Assembly: GCF_013141915.1 (NCBI RefSeq)
Contig: NZ_SROX01000003.1
Location: 186,001 to 250,000, forward strand
Direction: 5' to 3'
From: Cupriavidus necator
GTDB lineage: Bacteria > Pseudomonadota > Gammaproteobacteria > Burkholderiales > Burkholderiaceae
Length of the DNA stretch: 64,000 bases
Both the position numbers and the translations under genes were made by a program. Below are positions 45,052 to 53,350 of this stretch, piece after piece. Numbering within the stretch: position 1 is the stretch's first letter; each line of letters begins with the position of its first letter. The notes below the pieces were generated by a model. That model was not told the origin of the DNA, did no database searches, and saw only the letters and a program-made list of their open reading frames with translations.

Positions 45052-45921
45052 ATGTTGAACTCGGTTGACAGAATCCTCGTTGCGGTGCGCGACCTCGATC
45101 AAGCAGAGCAGAACTACAGGGAAGTACTTGGGGCGCAGTATCTTGATGAGCTTGCAAGCGACCATCTGAATGCCCGTGGCCGTAGCCTGGTAATCGGCGA
45201 AAGCACGGTCGAACTTTGGACCCCGCGGGGAGCAGGGGTCGTAAGTGATCATCTTGATAGCTTCGGGGAAGGCCTCTTCTTTGGAGGGGTCTCGACAGCT
45301 AGCCTGGCTGAATGCCAGAGGTTCCTTGCCGAGCAAGGTATCCGATTTGCTGAAGCCGACGGCCGTCTCTATTTGAACGCGGGCGGCCTCTATGGCATGC
45401 CACTCGTTGTCAGCGAAGCGGCAGCGCGGGTTCGAGCGAATGGTCCTGTGTCGTTTCTGTACGAGCTCACCATGGTTCTCAGCACCGACTGGCGAGAAGT
45501 CGCGGATTGCTACGCGCGAAAACTGGGCCTGCAGCGCGACAAGGCAGTAGACATCACGTTCGCGCGATTTGGCTATGAAGGCACGCTGCTGATGTTCGCG
45601 CCGGATCGTCTCGATCGCATCGAATTGGCTGAAGCGCATGATCCCGCCTTTGCCATGGGCAGGTTTTCGGGCAAGCGAGGTGACGCACTTTACATGTGCT
45701 ACATCGAAACGCATGATTTGGCGGACGTAATCAGGCGACTCGAATCGCGCAACGCAAAGTGGACCCGAAGGACCGACACGGGCAAGCCCGAGCAGGACGG
45801 CCTCTGGATCCATCCGAGCGCGCTGAATGGCGTCCTACTTGGTGTATCCCGAACCTCGTTGGCGTGGGGATGGTCCGGTAGCCCCGAGAAAGTCGAAGAG
45901 ATTTCAGAGGTGCAGTCGTGA
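45052..45921 (+). CDS. VOC-superfamily protein (glyoxalase/dioxygenase fold)
   Basis: 289 residues forming two VOC modules: residues 4-120 (VDRILVAVRDLDQAEQNYRE) and about 135-275 (VSFLYELTMVLSTDWREVAD, CYARKLGLQRD). AAGGAAG precedes the ATG. VOC proteins include glyoxalases, extradiol dioxygenases and epimerases. Its place between the binding protein and the aldehyde dehydrogenase suggests a catabolic isomerase, lyase or dioxygenase, but the activity is not evident. Confidence 0.8.
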   Translation: MLNSVDRILVAVRDLDQAEQNYREVLGAQYLDELASDHLNARGRSLVIGESTVELWTPRGAGVVSDHLDSFGEGLFFGGVSTASLAECQRFLAEQGIRFAEADGRLYLNAGGLYGMPLVVSEAAARVRANGPVSFLYELTMVLSTDWREVADCYARKLGLQRDKAVDITFARFGYEGTLLMFAPDRLDRIELAEAHDPAFAMGRFSGKRGDALYMCYIETHDLADVIRRLESRNAKWTRRTDTGKPEQDGLWIHPSALNGVLLGVSRTSLAWGWSGSPEKVEEISEVQS

Positions 45922-47336
45922 TGCCGGAGATCTTCGATCAGCAATACATCGGGGGATCGTGGCGCCGTGCTTCTGGCACACAGCTCATCGACGTAGAGGA
46001 CCCGAATACTGGCCTGGTATCGGCCCAAATTCTTCCAGGTACCGAGGAGGACGTCGGTCTCGCCTTGGGTGCCGCGCAGAACGCATTGGCCAGCTGGTCC
46101 GCAACATCCGTGTCGGACAAATGCGCAATTCTTAATCGCCTAAAAGACCAACTCACAAATCGGCAGGAGTCGTTGGCCGATGCTATCGCGGCTGAGGTTG
46201 GCACGCCCTTGAAGATCTCACGCATCGTTCAAGTCGACTCGCCCATTCGGAACATTGGGAACTTCGTAAAGCTGGCGGAAGGATTTCCATGGCAATCGCG
46301 AACGGGCCCATCTGTCATCGTCCGGGAGCCATTCGGCGTCGTGGCATGTATCACGCCATGGAATTTCCCGCTTCATCAGATCATTCTGAAGGTGGTGCCC
46401 GCGCTTCTGGCCGGGAACACAGTCGTGCTCAAACCAAGTGAATTGACGCCCCGAACAACGCGCCTTATCTGCGATGCCATCAATGACGCAGGCTTTCCTT
46501 CGGGCGTGGTGAACGTTGTGAACGGCTTGGGTGCGGTAGTGGGCGCAGCGTTGGCGCGAGCTGACGGCGTGGACATGGTTAGCTTCACAGGATCCACGGA
46601 AGCGGGTCGTGCAGTGTCTTGCTTGGCCGCGTCGACCATTAAGAAGGTGACGCTGGAATTGGGCGGCAAGTCGCCTTCCTTGGTATTGCCGGGTGCGGAC
46701 CTGACTGTGGCCGTCAAGGGAACGCTCGCTTCCTGCTTCCTCAACAACGGTCAGACTTGCAGCGCGCTGACCAGGTTGATTGTTCACTCGCGTGATGTGT
46801 CGGCCGTCGAAGCCCTGGTGAAGCAAGAACTCGCCAAGTTCTCTGTCGGATCCAGCCTCGTCGAAGGCCATCGGATCGGCCCGCTCATTTCTGGCAAGCA
46901 GCGTGACCGCGTGCAGGAACTAGCGGAAAAAGGGGTAGCGGAGGGCGCCACGCTCATCGCGTCAGGCCAGGATGTTCCGCCTGCAGGATTCTTCGTCAGC
47001 CCGAAGGTGTTTCTCACAGATCAACATAACTATCTGGCCAAGGAAGAGGTGTTTGGCCCCGTGCTCTGCGTGATTCCCTACGACGAAATCGACGACGGCA
47101 TCCGCATCGCCAACGCAACGGTGTATGGCCTGGCGGCGGCCGTTTGGGGCGATCCTGACCTCGCACTCGACGCCGCTAAGAAGATTCGTGCAGGACAGGT
47201 CGATATTAACGGCGCCCGATTCAACCCCGTAGCGCCCTTCGGCGGCTTCAAACAAAGCGGTGTTGGCCGGGAGGCGGGTCACGTCGGTTTGGATGAGTTC
47301 CTCGAGTACAAATCTATCCAAATGAACGAGGGATGA
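45921..47336 (+). CDS. NAD(P)-dependent aldehyde dehydrogenase
   Basis: 471 residues. The general base Glu246 lies in TLELGGKSP and the nucleophile Cys280 in NNGQTCSAL; the cofactor-binding segment CITPWNFPLHQI and FTGSTEAGRAV are present, as is the C-terminal PFGGFKQSGVGREAG. The ATG at 45921 shares its A with the upstream TGA. It should oxidise a pathway aldehyde to the acid before CoA activation by the next gene. Confidence 0.95.
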   Translation: MPEIFDQQYIGGSWRRASGTQLIDVEDPNTGLVSAQILPGTEEDVGLALGAAQNALASWSATSVSDKCAILNRLKDQLTNRQESLADAIAAEVGTPLKISRIVQVDSPIRNIGNFVKLAEGFPWQSRTGPSVIVREPFGVVACITPWNFPLHQIILKVVPALLAGNTVVLKPSELTPRTTRLICDAINDAGFPSGVVNVVNGLGAVVGAALARADGVDMVSFTGSTEAGRAVSCLAASTIKKVTLELGGKSPSLVLPGADLTVAVKGTLASCFLNNGQTCSALTRLIVHSRDVSAVEALVKQELAKFSVGSSLVEGHRIGPLISGKQRDRVQELAEKGVAEGATLIASGQDVPPAGFFVSPKVFLTDQHNYLAKEEVFGPVLCVIPYDEIDDGIRIANATVYGLAAAVWGDPDLALDAAKKIRAGQVDINGARFNPVAPFGGFKQSGVGREAGHVGLDEFLEYKSIQMNEG

Positions 47337-47340
47337 CGGA

Positions 47341-48618
47341 ATGTCTCTTATGCAGAAACAAGCTCTAGGGAACATTCGCGTATTGGATATGACGCGAGTG
47401 CTCGCAGGGCCATGGTGTACCCAGATGCTGGGCGACATGGGAGCCGATGTCATCAAGATTGAGCACCCATCGCGAGGGGATGATACGCGGCAGTGGGGGC
47501 CGCCGTATGCGATGACGAGTGAAGCGGAAGTGCTTGAGGATTCCACCTACTTCGCTTCCGCAAATCGGAACAAACGATCGGTTGGCGTGGACATCGCCAA
47601 CCCAGACGGTGCGGATCTGATCCGTAAGCTCGTTCTTGAGTGCGACATCTTTGTAGAGAACTTTAAGGTTGGTGATCTGGCTCGTCGAGGGCTTGACTAC
47701 GACAGTCTGAAAAAGATCAATCCGCGCCTGATCTATTGCTCTATCACCGGGTACGGCCAATCCGGGCCGTACGCTGACCGCCCCGGCTACGACTTCGTTT
47801 TCCAGGGGGAAAGCGGGCTGATGAGCATAACGGGCGAGCGTGATGACGAGCCTGGTGGTGGGCCACAGAAGGTCGGGATCGCCATTGCTGATCTGACGAC
47901 GGGACTGTATGCGACGGTCGCGATCCTCGCCGCGTTGAACCACAGGAATGTCACGGGAGAAGGTCAGCACATCGATTTGGCACTGCTCGATTGTCTGGTT
48001 GGCTTGTCGTCGAATCAGGGATTGTCGTGCCTGATCAATGGCGCCGAACCGCACCGGTGGGGGAACGCGCATCCGTCTCTCGTACCGTATCAAGTCTTTG
48101 ATACGGCAGACGGTAAGGTGGTAGTTGCTGTGGGGAACGATTCCCAGTGGCAACGCTTTTGCCAAGCGATCGACGCCAAAGAACTGGCCCGGGATTCGAC
48201 GTTCTATTCCGCATCCGGACGCATTCGGAATCGAGAGGCGCTAATTGCGCAGGTGTCGTCGGTTCTTGCGGCGCGCCAAACCGAGCATTGGCTTGCCGCG
48301 TTCTCCGCAGCGGATATCCCGCACGGTCGTATCAATACCTACAAGGAAGCCTTTGCTCACCCACAGGTCATCCACCGTCAGATGACGATCGACGTGCCGG
48401 TTGACAAAGGTATCGGCTCGGTACGGGGCATCGCCAATCCCATCAAATTCAGTAAAACGCCGGTGCACTACGTTCGGGCGCCCGCGAAACTCGGTCAGCA
48501 CACAGAAGACGTGCTTTCCGACTTGCTAGAACTTTCCGCGGACCACATCGCCGGTCTCGAAGAACGTGGGGTGATTAGTTGCCAAACGTCAAAAAAGACA
48601 CTTCAGGAGCAATCATGA
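47341..48618 (+). CDS. Class III (CaiB/BaiF) acyl-CoA transferase
   Basis: 425 residues. Family motifs: RVLDMTRVLAGPWCTQMLGD, GADVIKIEHPSRGDDTR, SANRNKRSVGVD, NPRLIYCSITGYGQSGPYAD, RPGYDFVFQGESGLMSITGE (the Asp of GYD is the catalytic residue in this family), and GNAHPSLVPYQVF. It transfers CoA between acids. Position after the aldehyde dehydrogenase fits activation of the acid product. The 3' end overlaps the next start by ATGA. Confidence 0.94.
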   Translation: MSLMQKQALGNIRVLDMTRVLAGPWCTQMLGDMGADVIKIEHPSRGDDTRQWGPPYAMTSEAEVLEDSTYFASANRNKRSVGVDIANPDGADLIRKLVLECDIFVENFKVGDLARRGLDYDSLKKINPRLIYCSITGYGQSGPYADRPGYDFVFQGESGLMSITGERDDEPGGGPQKVGIAIADLTTGLYATVAILAALNHRNVTGEGQHIDLALLDCLVGLSSNQGLSCLINGAEPHRWGNAHPSLVPYQVFDTADGKVVVAVGNDSQWQRFCQAIDAKELARDSTFYSASGRIRNREALIAQVSSVLAARQTEHWLAAFSAADIPHGRINTYKEAFAHPQVIHRQMTIDVPVDKGIGSVRGIANPIKFSKTPVHYVRAPAKLGQHTEDVLSDLLELSADHIAGLEERGVISCQTSKKTLQEQS

Positions 48619-49355
48619 GCATCCAAGCTAATAATGTCGGAAACGTCCTGGAGATTTGCATTGCGCGTCCAGAAAAGCGCAATGCGATCAGCGCCGCGAT
48701 GTACCAGGAACTGACCCGTCTTCTGGATGAGGCCAACGCGGACAAGGAATGTGCCGCAGTCATCGTGCATGGTGCGGGCGGACACTTCACTGTCGGTGCC
48801 GATATCAATGATTTCCAGACCCGGCGGGGTAATGAAGATTCCCCTGCTGTCACGCTTCTCCGGAAGATGGCCGCGATCGATGTGCCGCTAATCGCAGCAG
48901 TCGAGGGACTGGCGATTGGAATCGGCGCCACGATGCTGCAACACGTCGATTTTGCCTACGCATCCCAAGATGCGCGCTTCCGCATGCCGTTCGTATCGCT
49001 GGGTCTGTGCCCCGAGGGCGCATCCAGCTACCTGCTCGAATCGCTGGTAGGTGTCCGGAAGGCACGTGAGTGGTTGATGCTTGGAAAGTTCTTTGATGCA
49101 GAAGAAGCTTTCGATGCCGGGCTTCTGACGTCGCTGACGCAGGACGGGGAAGCCCTTGCACGGGCGCGCGAAACGGCTGCCGAACTGGCAAAGCTTCCCA
49201 AGGCTTCGGTACGCGCGACAAAGCGGATGTTGAACCACGAGAATCGTGCCGCTGTGGGTTCTGCGCTCGACCTGGAAGTGAAGATGTTCGCCGAACTCTT
49301 GAATACCGAAGCCACTCAGGAAATCTTCAAATCCTTCCTGAACAAGAAGCGTTAA
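48615..49355 (+). CDS. Enoyl-CoA hydratase/isomerase (crotonase), first
   Basis: 246 residues. Crotonase fold with oxyanion-hole motifs FTVGADINDF and IAAVEGLAIGIGATML, and the isomerase-like FVSLGLCPEGASSYLLESLV segment common in PaaG/enoyl-CoA isomerase-type members. AGGAG precedes the ATG, which overlaps the CoA-transferase stop. A substrate cannot be told from the sequence. Confidence 0.9.
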   Translation: MSIQANNVGNVLEICIARPEKRNAISAAMYQELTRLLDEANADKECAAVIVHGAGGHFTVGADINDFQTRRGNEDSPAVTLLRKMAAIDVPLIAAVEGLAIGIGATMLQHVDFAYASQDARFRMPFVSLGLCPEGASSYLLESLVGVRKAREWLMLGKFFDAEEAFDAGLLTSLTQDGEALARARETAAELAKLPKASVRATKRMLNHENRAAVGSALDLEVKMFAELLNTEATQEIFKSFLNKKR

Positions 49356-49362
49356 GAACGCC

Positions 49363-50100
49363 ATGGCCGAGTTGATAAAAATCGAATCAGAAAATTTCGT
49401 CCGGGTCATTACGATGAATCGGCCGGATAAGAGAAACGCGCTGAACTCGGAAATGTGCGACGCGTTGCACGACGCGTGGCAAGACTTCGCGGGCTCAGAG
49501 GATCGCGTTGCCCTGCTACGTGCAGAGGGGTCGGTGTTTACGGCAGGCCTCGACACGGACGATCCACCGGATTCCTTTTGGCATGCCATTCCCAATGTCG
49601 CATTTGACATTGGAAAGCCGGTTATTGCAGCGGTTAATGGCCCCGTGATAGCGGCGGGCGTATCGATGCTTGCATTCTGCGATCTTTGTGTAGCGACTTC
49701 GGCAACGACCTTCGTCTATCCCGAAGGTCGCCTAGGCATGGCAGCCGGCTTGATTAGCTCGCTGGTCGGTCGGATTCCCCACAAGATCGCGATGGAGCTC
49801 ATGTTGACCGGGCGCCCGGTATCCGCCCAACGGGCCTATGAAGTCGGATTCGTAAACGAACTCTGTGAACCAGGAAGCGAAACAGAGGCAGCTCTAGTGA
49901 CAGCGCGTCAGATTGCGAGCGCAGCGCCGCTGGTACTGCGTTTCCTCAAACAGGCGGCGAGACACTCGATTCCGGTAGGACTGGTTGAGGCAGGCTATAG
50001 CGCCCAGTACCAAGCTCAGATGCTGGCCAGGAGTGAAGACGCCCGGGAAGGGGCGTTGGCGGCCAAGGAGCGTCGCGCTCCCGTTTTCGTGGGCCGCTAG
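49363..50100 (+). CDS. Enoyl-CoA hydratase/isomerase (crotonase), second
   Basis: 245 residues: FVRVITMNRPDKRNALNSEM, FTAGLDTDD, IAAVNGPVIAAGVSMLAFCD and TFVYPEGRLGMAAGLISSL. The loop after the oxyanion motif differs from the first crotonase, so the two likely catalyse different steps, for example hydration and isomerisation or hydrolytic C-C cleavage. Begins seven bases after the first crotonase. Confidence 0.9.
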   Translation: MAELIKIESENFVRVITMNRPDKRNALNSEMCDALHDAWQDFAGSEDRVALLRAEGSVFTAGLDTDDPPDSFWHAIPNVAFDIGKPVIAAVNGPVIAAGVSMLAFCDLCVATSATTFVYPEGRLGMAAGLISSLVGRIPHKIAMELMLTGRPVSAQRAYEVGFVNELCEPGSETEAALVTARQIASAAPLVLRFLKQAARHSIPVGLVEAGYSAQYQAQMLARSEDAREGALAAKERRAPVFVGR

Positions 50101-50129
50101 GACTAACTAACACAGTAGGGGACTGAGAA

Positions 50130-51311
50130 ATGGATCTGAATTTCACAGAAGAAGAGCAGGAATTTAGAAAAGAGGTACATGCGTGGATCGACGCCCATTT
50201 GCCGAAGGAGATCTCGCACAAGGTGCACAACGGACTGCAGCTATCCCGCACCGATATGCAGCGTTGGCACCAAATTCTGGGGAAAAAGGGTTGGCTGACG
50301 TATAAGTGGCCAGTCGAGTTCGGCGGCACGGGCTGGACACCAGTGCAGCGGCACATATTCGAGGAAGAGTGCGCGTTGGCAGGAGCACCGCGACTCGTGC
50401 CCTATGGGCCTGTCATGGTGGCACCAGTCATCATGGCATTTGGTAACGCTGAGCAACAGGCGCGCTTCTTGCCCGGCATTGCGACGGGCGATGTTTGGTG
50501 GAGCCAGGGTTACAGCGAGCCGGGATCGGGTTCCGACCTGGCTTCGCTCAAGACACGAGCGGAGCGAAAGGGAGACAAGTACATAGTCAATGGTCAAAAG
50601 ATCTGGACCACGTTGGCTCAGTACGGGGAGTGGATTTTCTGTCTCGTCCGGACCAATACAGAAGGGAAGCCGCAGGCAGGGATCAGTTTCCTGCTCATTG
50701 ACATGCGTTCGCCTGGCGTCACGGTTCGGCCCATTAAGCTGCTGGACGGCGAGTGCGAGGTCAATGAGGTCTGGTTCGACAATGTTGAGGTCCCCGTTGA
50801 GAACCTGATTGGCGAAGAAAATAAGGGCTGGACCTATGCCAAACACCTTCTCAGTCACGAACGCTCGAACATTGCAGAAGTCGGGCGTGCCAAGCGTGAG
50901 CTCCGACGCCTGAAGCGAATCGCGGCTGCAGAAGGCATGATGGACGACCCTCGTTTCAAAGACGAGGTTTCGAAGCTCGAGGTAGATATTATCGCGCTCG
51001 AAATGCTGGTTCTTCGCGTTATCTCGGCAGAAAAATCCGGGAAGAATCCATTGGATATCGCAGGCCTACTGAAAATCCGAGGCAGTGAGATTCAACAGCG
51101 CTACAGTGAATTGATGATGCTGGCTGCAGGTCCCTATAGCCTCCCATTTATTCAAGACGCTATGTTGACGGAGTGGGATGGCGAGTTCCCAGGTGGAGAG
51201 CGACGGAACGCTCCGCTTGCCGCGACATATTTTAATCTGCGGAAAACCACTATCTACGGTGGCTCCAATGAAGTGCAGCGTAACATTGTTTCGCAAGTGG
51301 TCCTCGGATAA
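50130..51311 (+). CDS. Acyl-CoA dehydrogenase, probable catalytic subunit
   Basis: 393 residues of the FadE type: N-terminal helical domain (MDLNFTEEEQEFRKEVHAWI), FAD/substrate segment SQGYSEPGSGSDLASLKTRA, NGQKIWTTLAQYGEWIFCLV, and the C-terminal TIYGGSNEVQRNIVSQVVLG. The usual MCAD glutamate position in the C-terminal loop reads YGGS; the alternative base Glu in the G-helix is present in LLSHERSNIAEVG. Followed after 11 bases by a second dehydrogenase lacking both. Confidence 0.93.
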   Translation: MDLNFTEEEQEFRKEVHAWIDAHLPKEISHKVHNGLQLSRTDMQRWHQILGKKGWLTYKWPVEFGGTGWTPVQRHIFEEECALAGAPRLVPYGPVMVAPVIMAFGNAEQQARFLPGIATGDVWWSQGYSEPGSGSDLASLKTRAERKGDKYIVNGQKIWTTLAQYGEWIFCLVRTNTEGKPQAGISFLLIDMRSPGVTVRPIKLLDGECEVNEVWFDNVEVPVENLIGEENKGWTYAKHLLSHERSNIAEVGRAKRELRRLKRIAAAEGMMDDPRFKDEVSKLEVDIIALEMLVLRVISAEKSGKNPLDIAGLLKIRGSEIQQRYSELMMLAAGPYSLPFIQDAMLTEWDGEFPGGERRNAPLAATYFNLRKTTIYGGSNEVQRNIVSQVVLG

Positions 51312-51322
51312 AGGAGTAGAGC

Positions 51323-52438
51323 ATGGATTTCGAATTCACTGACGACCAGGACCAACTGCGAGATGCAGTAAGAAAGTGGGTAAAGCGTAGCTATACGTTT
51401 GAGCACCGTCGCAGTTCCGAGAGCAGCGGCGGATTTTCCGCGGACGCGTATTCGGAGCTTGCGGAGCTTGGGCTGACTGGACTTTACGTCCCAGAAGAGT
51501 ATGGCGGCGTCGGTATGGGGCCGGTCGACGTTATGGTGGTTATGGAGGAACTGGGGCGGGGCATCGTACTCGAACCGCTGGCGCAAGTTCTACTTGCGGG
51601 TGCAGTGCTGTCGAACTACGCCGAAGCAAGCGTACGCGCGGCGTGGCTGCCTACGATTGCTTCTGGAGAAAGTCTGGTCGTACTGGCCCAGCAGGAGCGC
51701 GCGAATCGTTATCGCATCGATACGTGCGAGACGCGAGCAGTCGAGACGGCGGAAGGTTGGGAGCTTACTGGGAGTAAGAGCCTCGTGCCGGTTGGCGATC
51801 ATGCTGCTGCGTACATTGTACCCGCCATGATTGCTGACACTCTCGGAGCGTTCCTTGTGGAGCGCTCCGCCCCAGGTGTATTGGTACACCCTTATCAAAC
51901 TGTCGACGGCTCGCGCGCCGCGGAGCTGACGTTGTCGAAGGCGCCGGGCACGCTAGTCACCCGCGAAGGCCAGGATTGCCTGTCGTATGCCGTGGATCTT
52001 GGCATTGCAATGACGTGTGCAGAGGCCGTGGGCGTGATGGACGTAACCCTGGAGGCTCTGGTGGAGTACATGAAGACGCGCAAGCAGTTCGGCGTCGCTA
52101 TCGCGAGCTTCCAAGCGTTGCGTCACCGCGTCGCAGATATGAAGATGAGTCTAGAGCTCGCGAGGTCTATGAGCTACTACGCCTCGCTCAACGTCAACGC
52201 GCCGGCGAACCAGAGACGTCGCGCCATGGCACAAGCGAAATATCAGTTGGGCGGGTCGATGCGATTCGTCGGCCAGCAGGCCGTGCAATTGCACGGTGGG
52301 ATTGGAATGACGGATGAGTATATCGTCAGCCACTATTTTAGACGCCTTACCCAAATGGAATCGGTGTTCGGAGATACGCTGCATCATCTGGCGCAGATGT
52401 CGGACTCCATGCATCCCGAGCTTGACAAGGCTGCCTAA
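51323..52438 (+). CDS. Acyl-CoA dehydrogenase, probable non-catalytic partner
   Basis: 371 residues. Motifs: FTDDQDQLRDAVRKWVKRSY, ELGLTGLYVPEEYGGVGMGP, TRKQFGVAIASFQALRHRVA, VQLHGGIGMTDEYIVSHYFR. At the G-helix position (LSYAVDLGIAMTCAEAVG) there is no ER glutamate and the C-terminus lacks the EGT loop, so neither known catalytic base is present. AAGGAG precedes the ATG. It probably forms an alpha2-beta2 enzyme with the previous gene, as in steroid and bile-acid side-chain dehydrogenases. Confidence 0.9.
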   Translation: MDFEFTDDQDQLRDAVRKWVKRSYTFEHRRSSESSGGFSADAYSELAELGLTGLYVPEEYGGVGMGPVDVMVVMEELGRGIVLEPLAQVLLAGAVLSNYAEASVRAAWLPTIASGESLVVLAQQERANRYRIDTCETRAVETAEGWELTGSKSLVPVGDHAAAYIVPAMIADTLGAFLVERSAPGVLVHPYQTVDGSRAAELTLSKAPGTLVTREGQDCLSYAVDLGIAMTCAEAVGVMDVTLEALVEYMKTRKQFGVAIASFQALRHRVADMKMSLELARSMSYYASLNVNAPANQRRRAMAQAKYQLGGSMRFVGQQAVQLHGGIGMTDEYIVSHYFRRLTQMESVFGDTLHHLAQMSDSMHPELDKAA

Positions 52439-52559
52439 GGCGCCGCGAAGAGTAAGTGCTCGATGAATTGCGATGGCGGGTGACCCTCATCGTTTCCGGC
52501 AGCGCGGTGGTACATCCTCGCGCTGCTCATAGTATCGGACCGGGATAGTAGCGTAATTG

Positions 52560-53162
52560 ATGCAGACGCAACTTCAGTCACGAAGCCAAGTCGGGATCCA
52601 TGATATTTTTCTTCCAATTCCAATGAAAGTGACTTCGTTGAGTGGCGAGCAGATAATCAGCCGACAAGGCTATTCACGCGTAATTAAAGAGGGGAAGTTC
52701 GTGAAGCTCCCCGCTTTTTCTCCTGCGAGTCTGTTCTTGGGCGGCTCTATTTTTAAGAGCTCGCATTGCAGCTTCGATCTGGATGTAACTAGTTATTCTG
52801 TGGTGCGTGATCAACCAATGCACGATCTGTGGGATTCCAGGCCGCTTTGGGAGGCAATTTCATTGTCGGTGTTTATGAATCCAAAGGAAGCTTGGAATAT
52901 TGCAGATATAGCGGATAGTTTGCAGACAACATCCTCGAGAGTCAGGCGGACCCTCTTCAGCCAGGGCAATTGCTTCACGGAAATATGTAACACGCAGCGG
53001 CTTATGCGTTCGCTGTTCGAATTGGCAGGACTGGAAAGATCTATACCGGATATTTCGAACAGAATTGGGTGGAGCCAATCCTATGACTTTGAGTCATCTT
53101 TCTATAATAGATTTAAAGTTTCGGCAGATGTTATTTGCGGAATGAAATTTTATGCCCGCTAG
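52560..53162 (+). CDS. AraC-family regulator, AT-rich
   Basis: 200 residues from the ATG at 52560. The C-terminal half has the two AraC helix-turn-helix units (WNIADIADSLQTTSSRVRRT and RSIPDISNRIGWSQSYDFES, then FYNRFKVSADV). The N-terminal half does not resemble an AraC ligand domain that I know. Base composition is clearly more AT-rich than its neighbours, suggesting separate acquisition. It follows the catabolic operon in the same direction after a 121-base gap. Confidence 0.75.
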   Translation: MQTQLQSRSQVGIHDIFLPIPMKVTSLSGEQIISRQGYSRVIKEGKFVKLPAFSPASLFLGGSIFKSSHCSFDLDVTSYSVVRDQPMHDLWDSRPLWEAISLSVFMNPKEAWNIADIADSLQTTSSRVRRTLFSQGNCFTEICNTQRLMRSLFELAGLERSIPDISNRIGWSQSYDFESSFYNRFKVSADVICGMKFYAR

Positions 53163-53171
53163 GCGATCTAT

Positions 53172-53345
53172 TTAGAGGAGCTCTACTGAACGTTTGCCAG
53201 CCATCAACCGCTTCGAAAGAGATGGGCGGCCGTTGGGCAGGCCGCCCTCTTTTGCGATGGAAGTACCATCCGCCCCAGCCTCGCGCGCGCAGGCTGCTCG
53301 TGCCGCCGTGATGCCGGCGGCCGTTGCCCCGATGACTACGATTTG
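53172..53345 (-). pseudogene. Ferredoxin reductase N-terminal fragment, copy B
   Basis: About 55 residues: KQIVVIGATAAGITAARAAC (FAD Rossmann motif), then EGGLPNGRPSLSKRLMAGKR and a stop at 53172. The family has about 400 residues, so nearly all is missing. Its start codon region was separated by the IS5-group element; the ATG lies on the other side at about 54693. Joining the flanks leaves one base too few compared with copy A, so it was out of frame as well. Confidence 0.8.
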
Positions 53346-53350
53346 CTTAG

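Noticed and set aside
43978..45813. 611-codon minus-strand frame
   Set aside because: Antisense to the TctC and VOC genes, whose frames have clear family motifs; this one has no recognisable domain.
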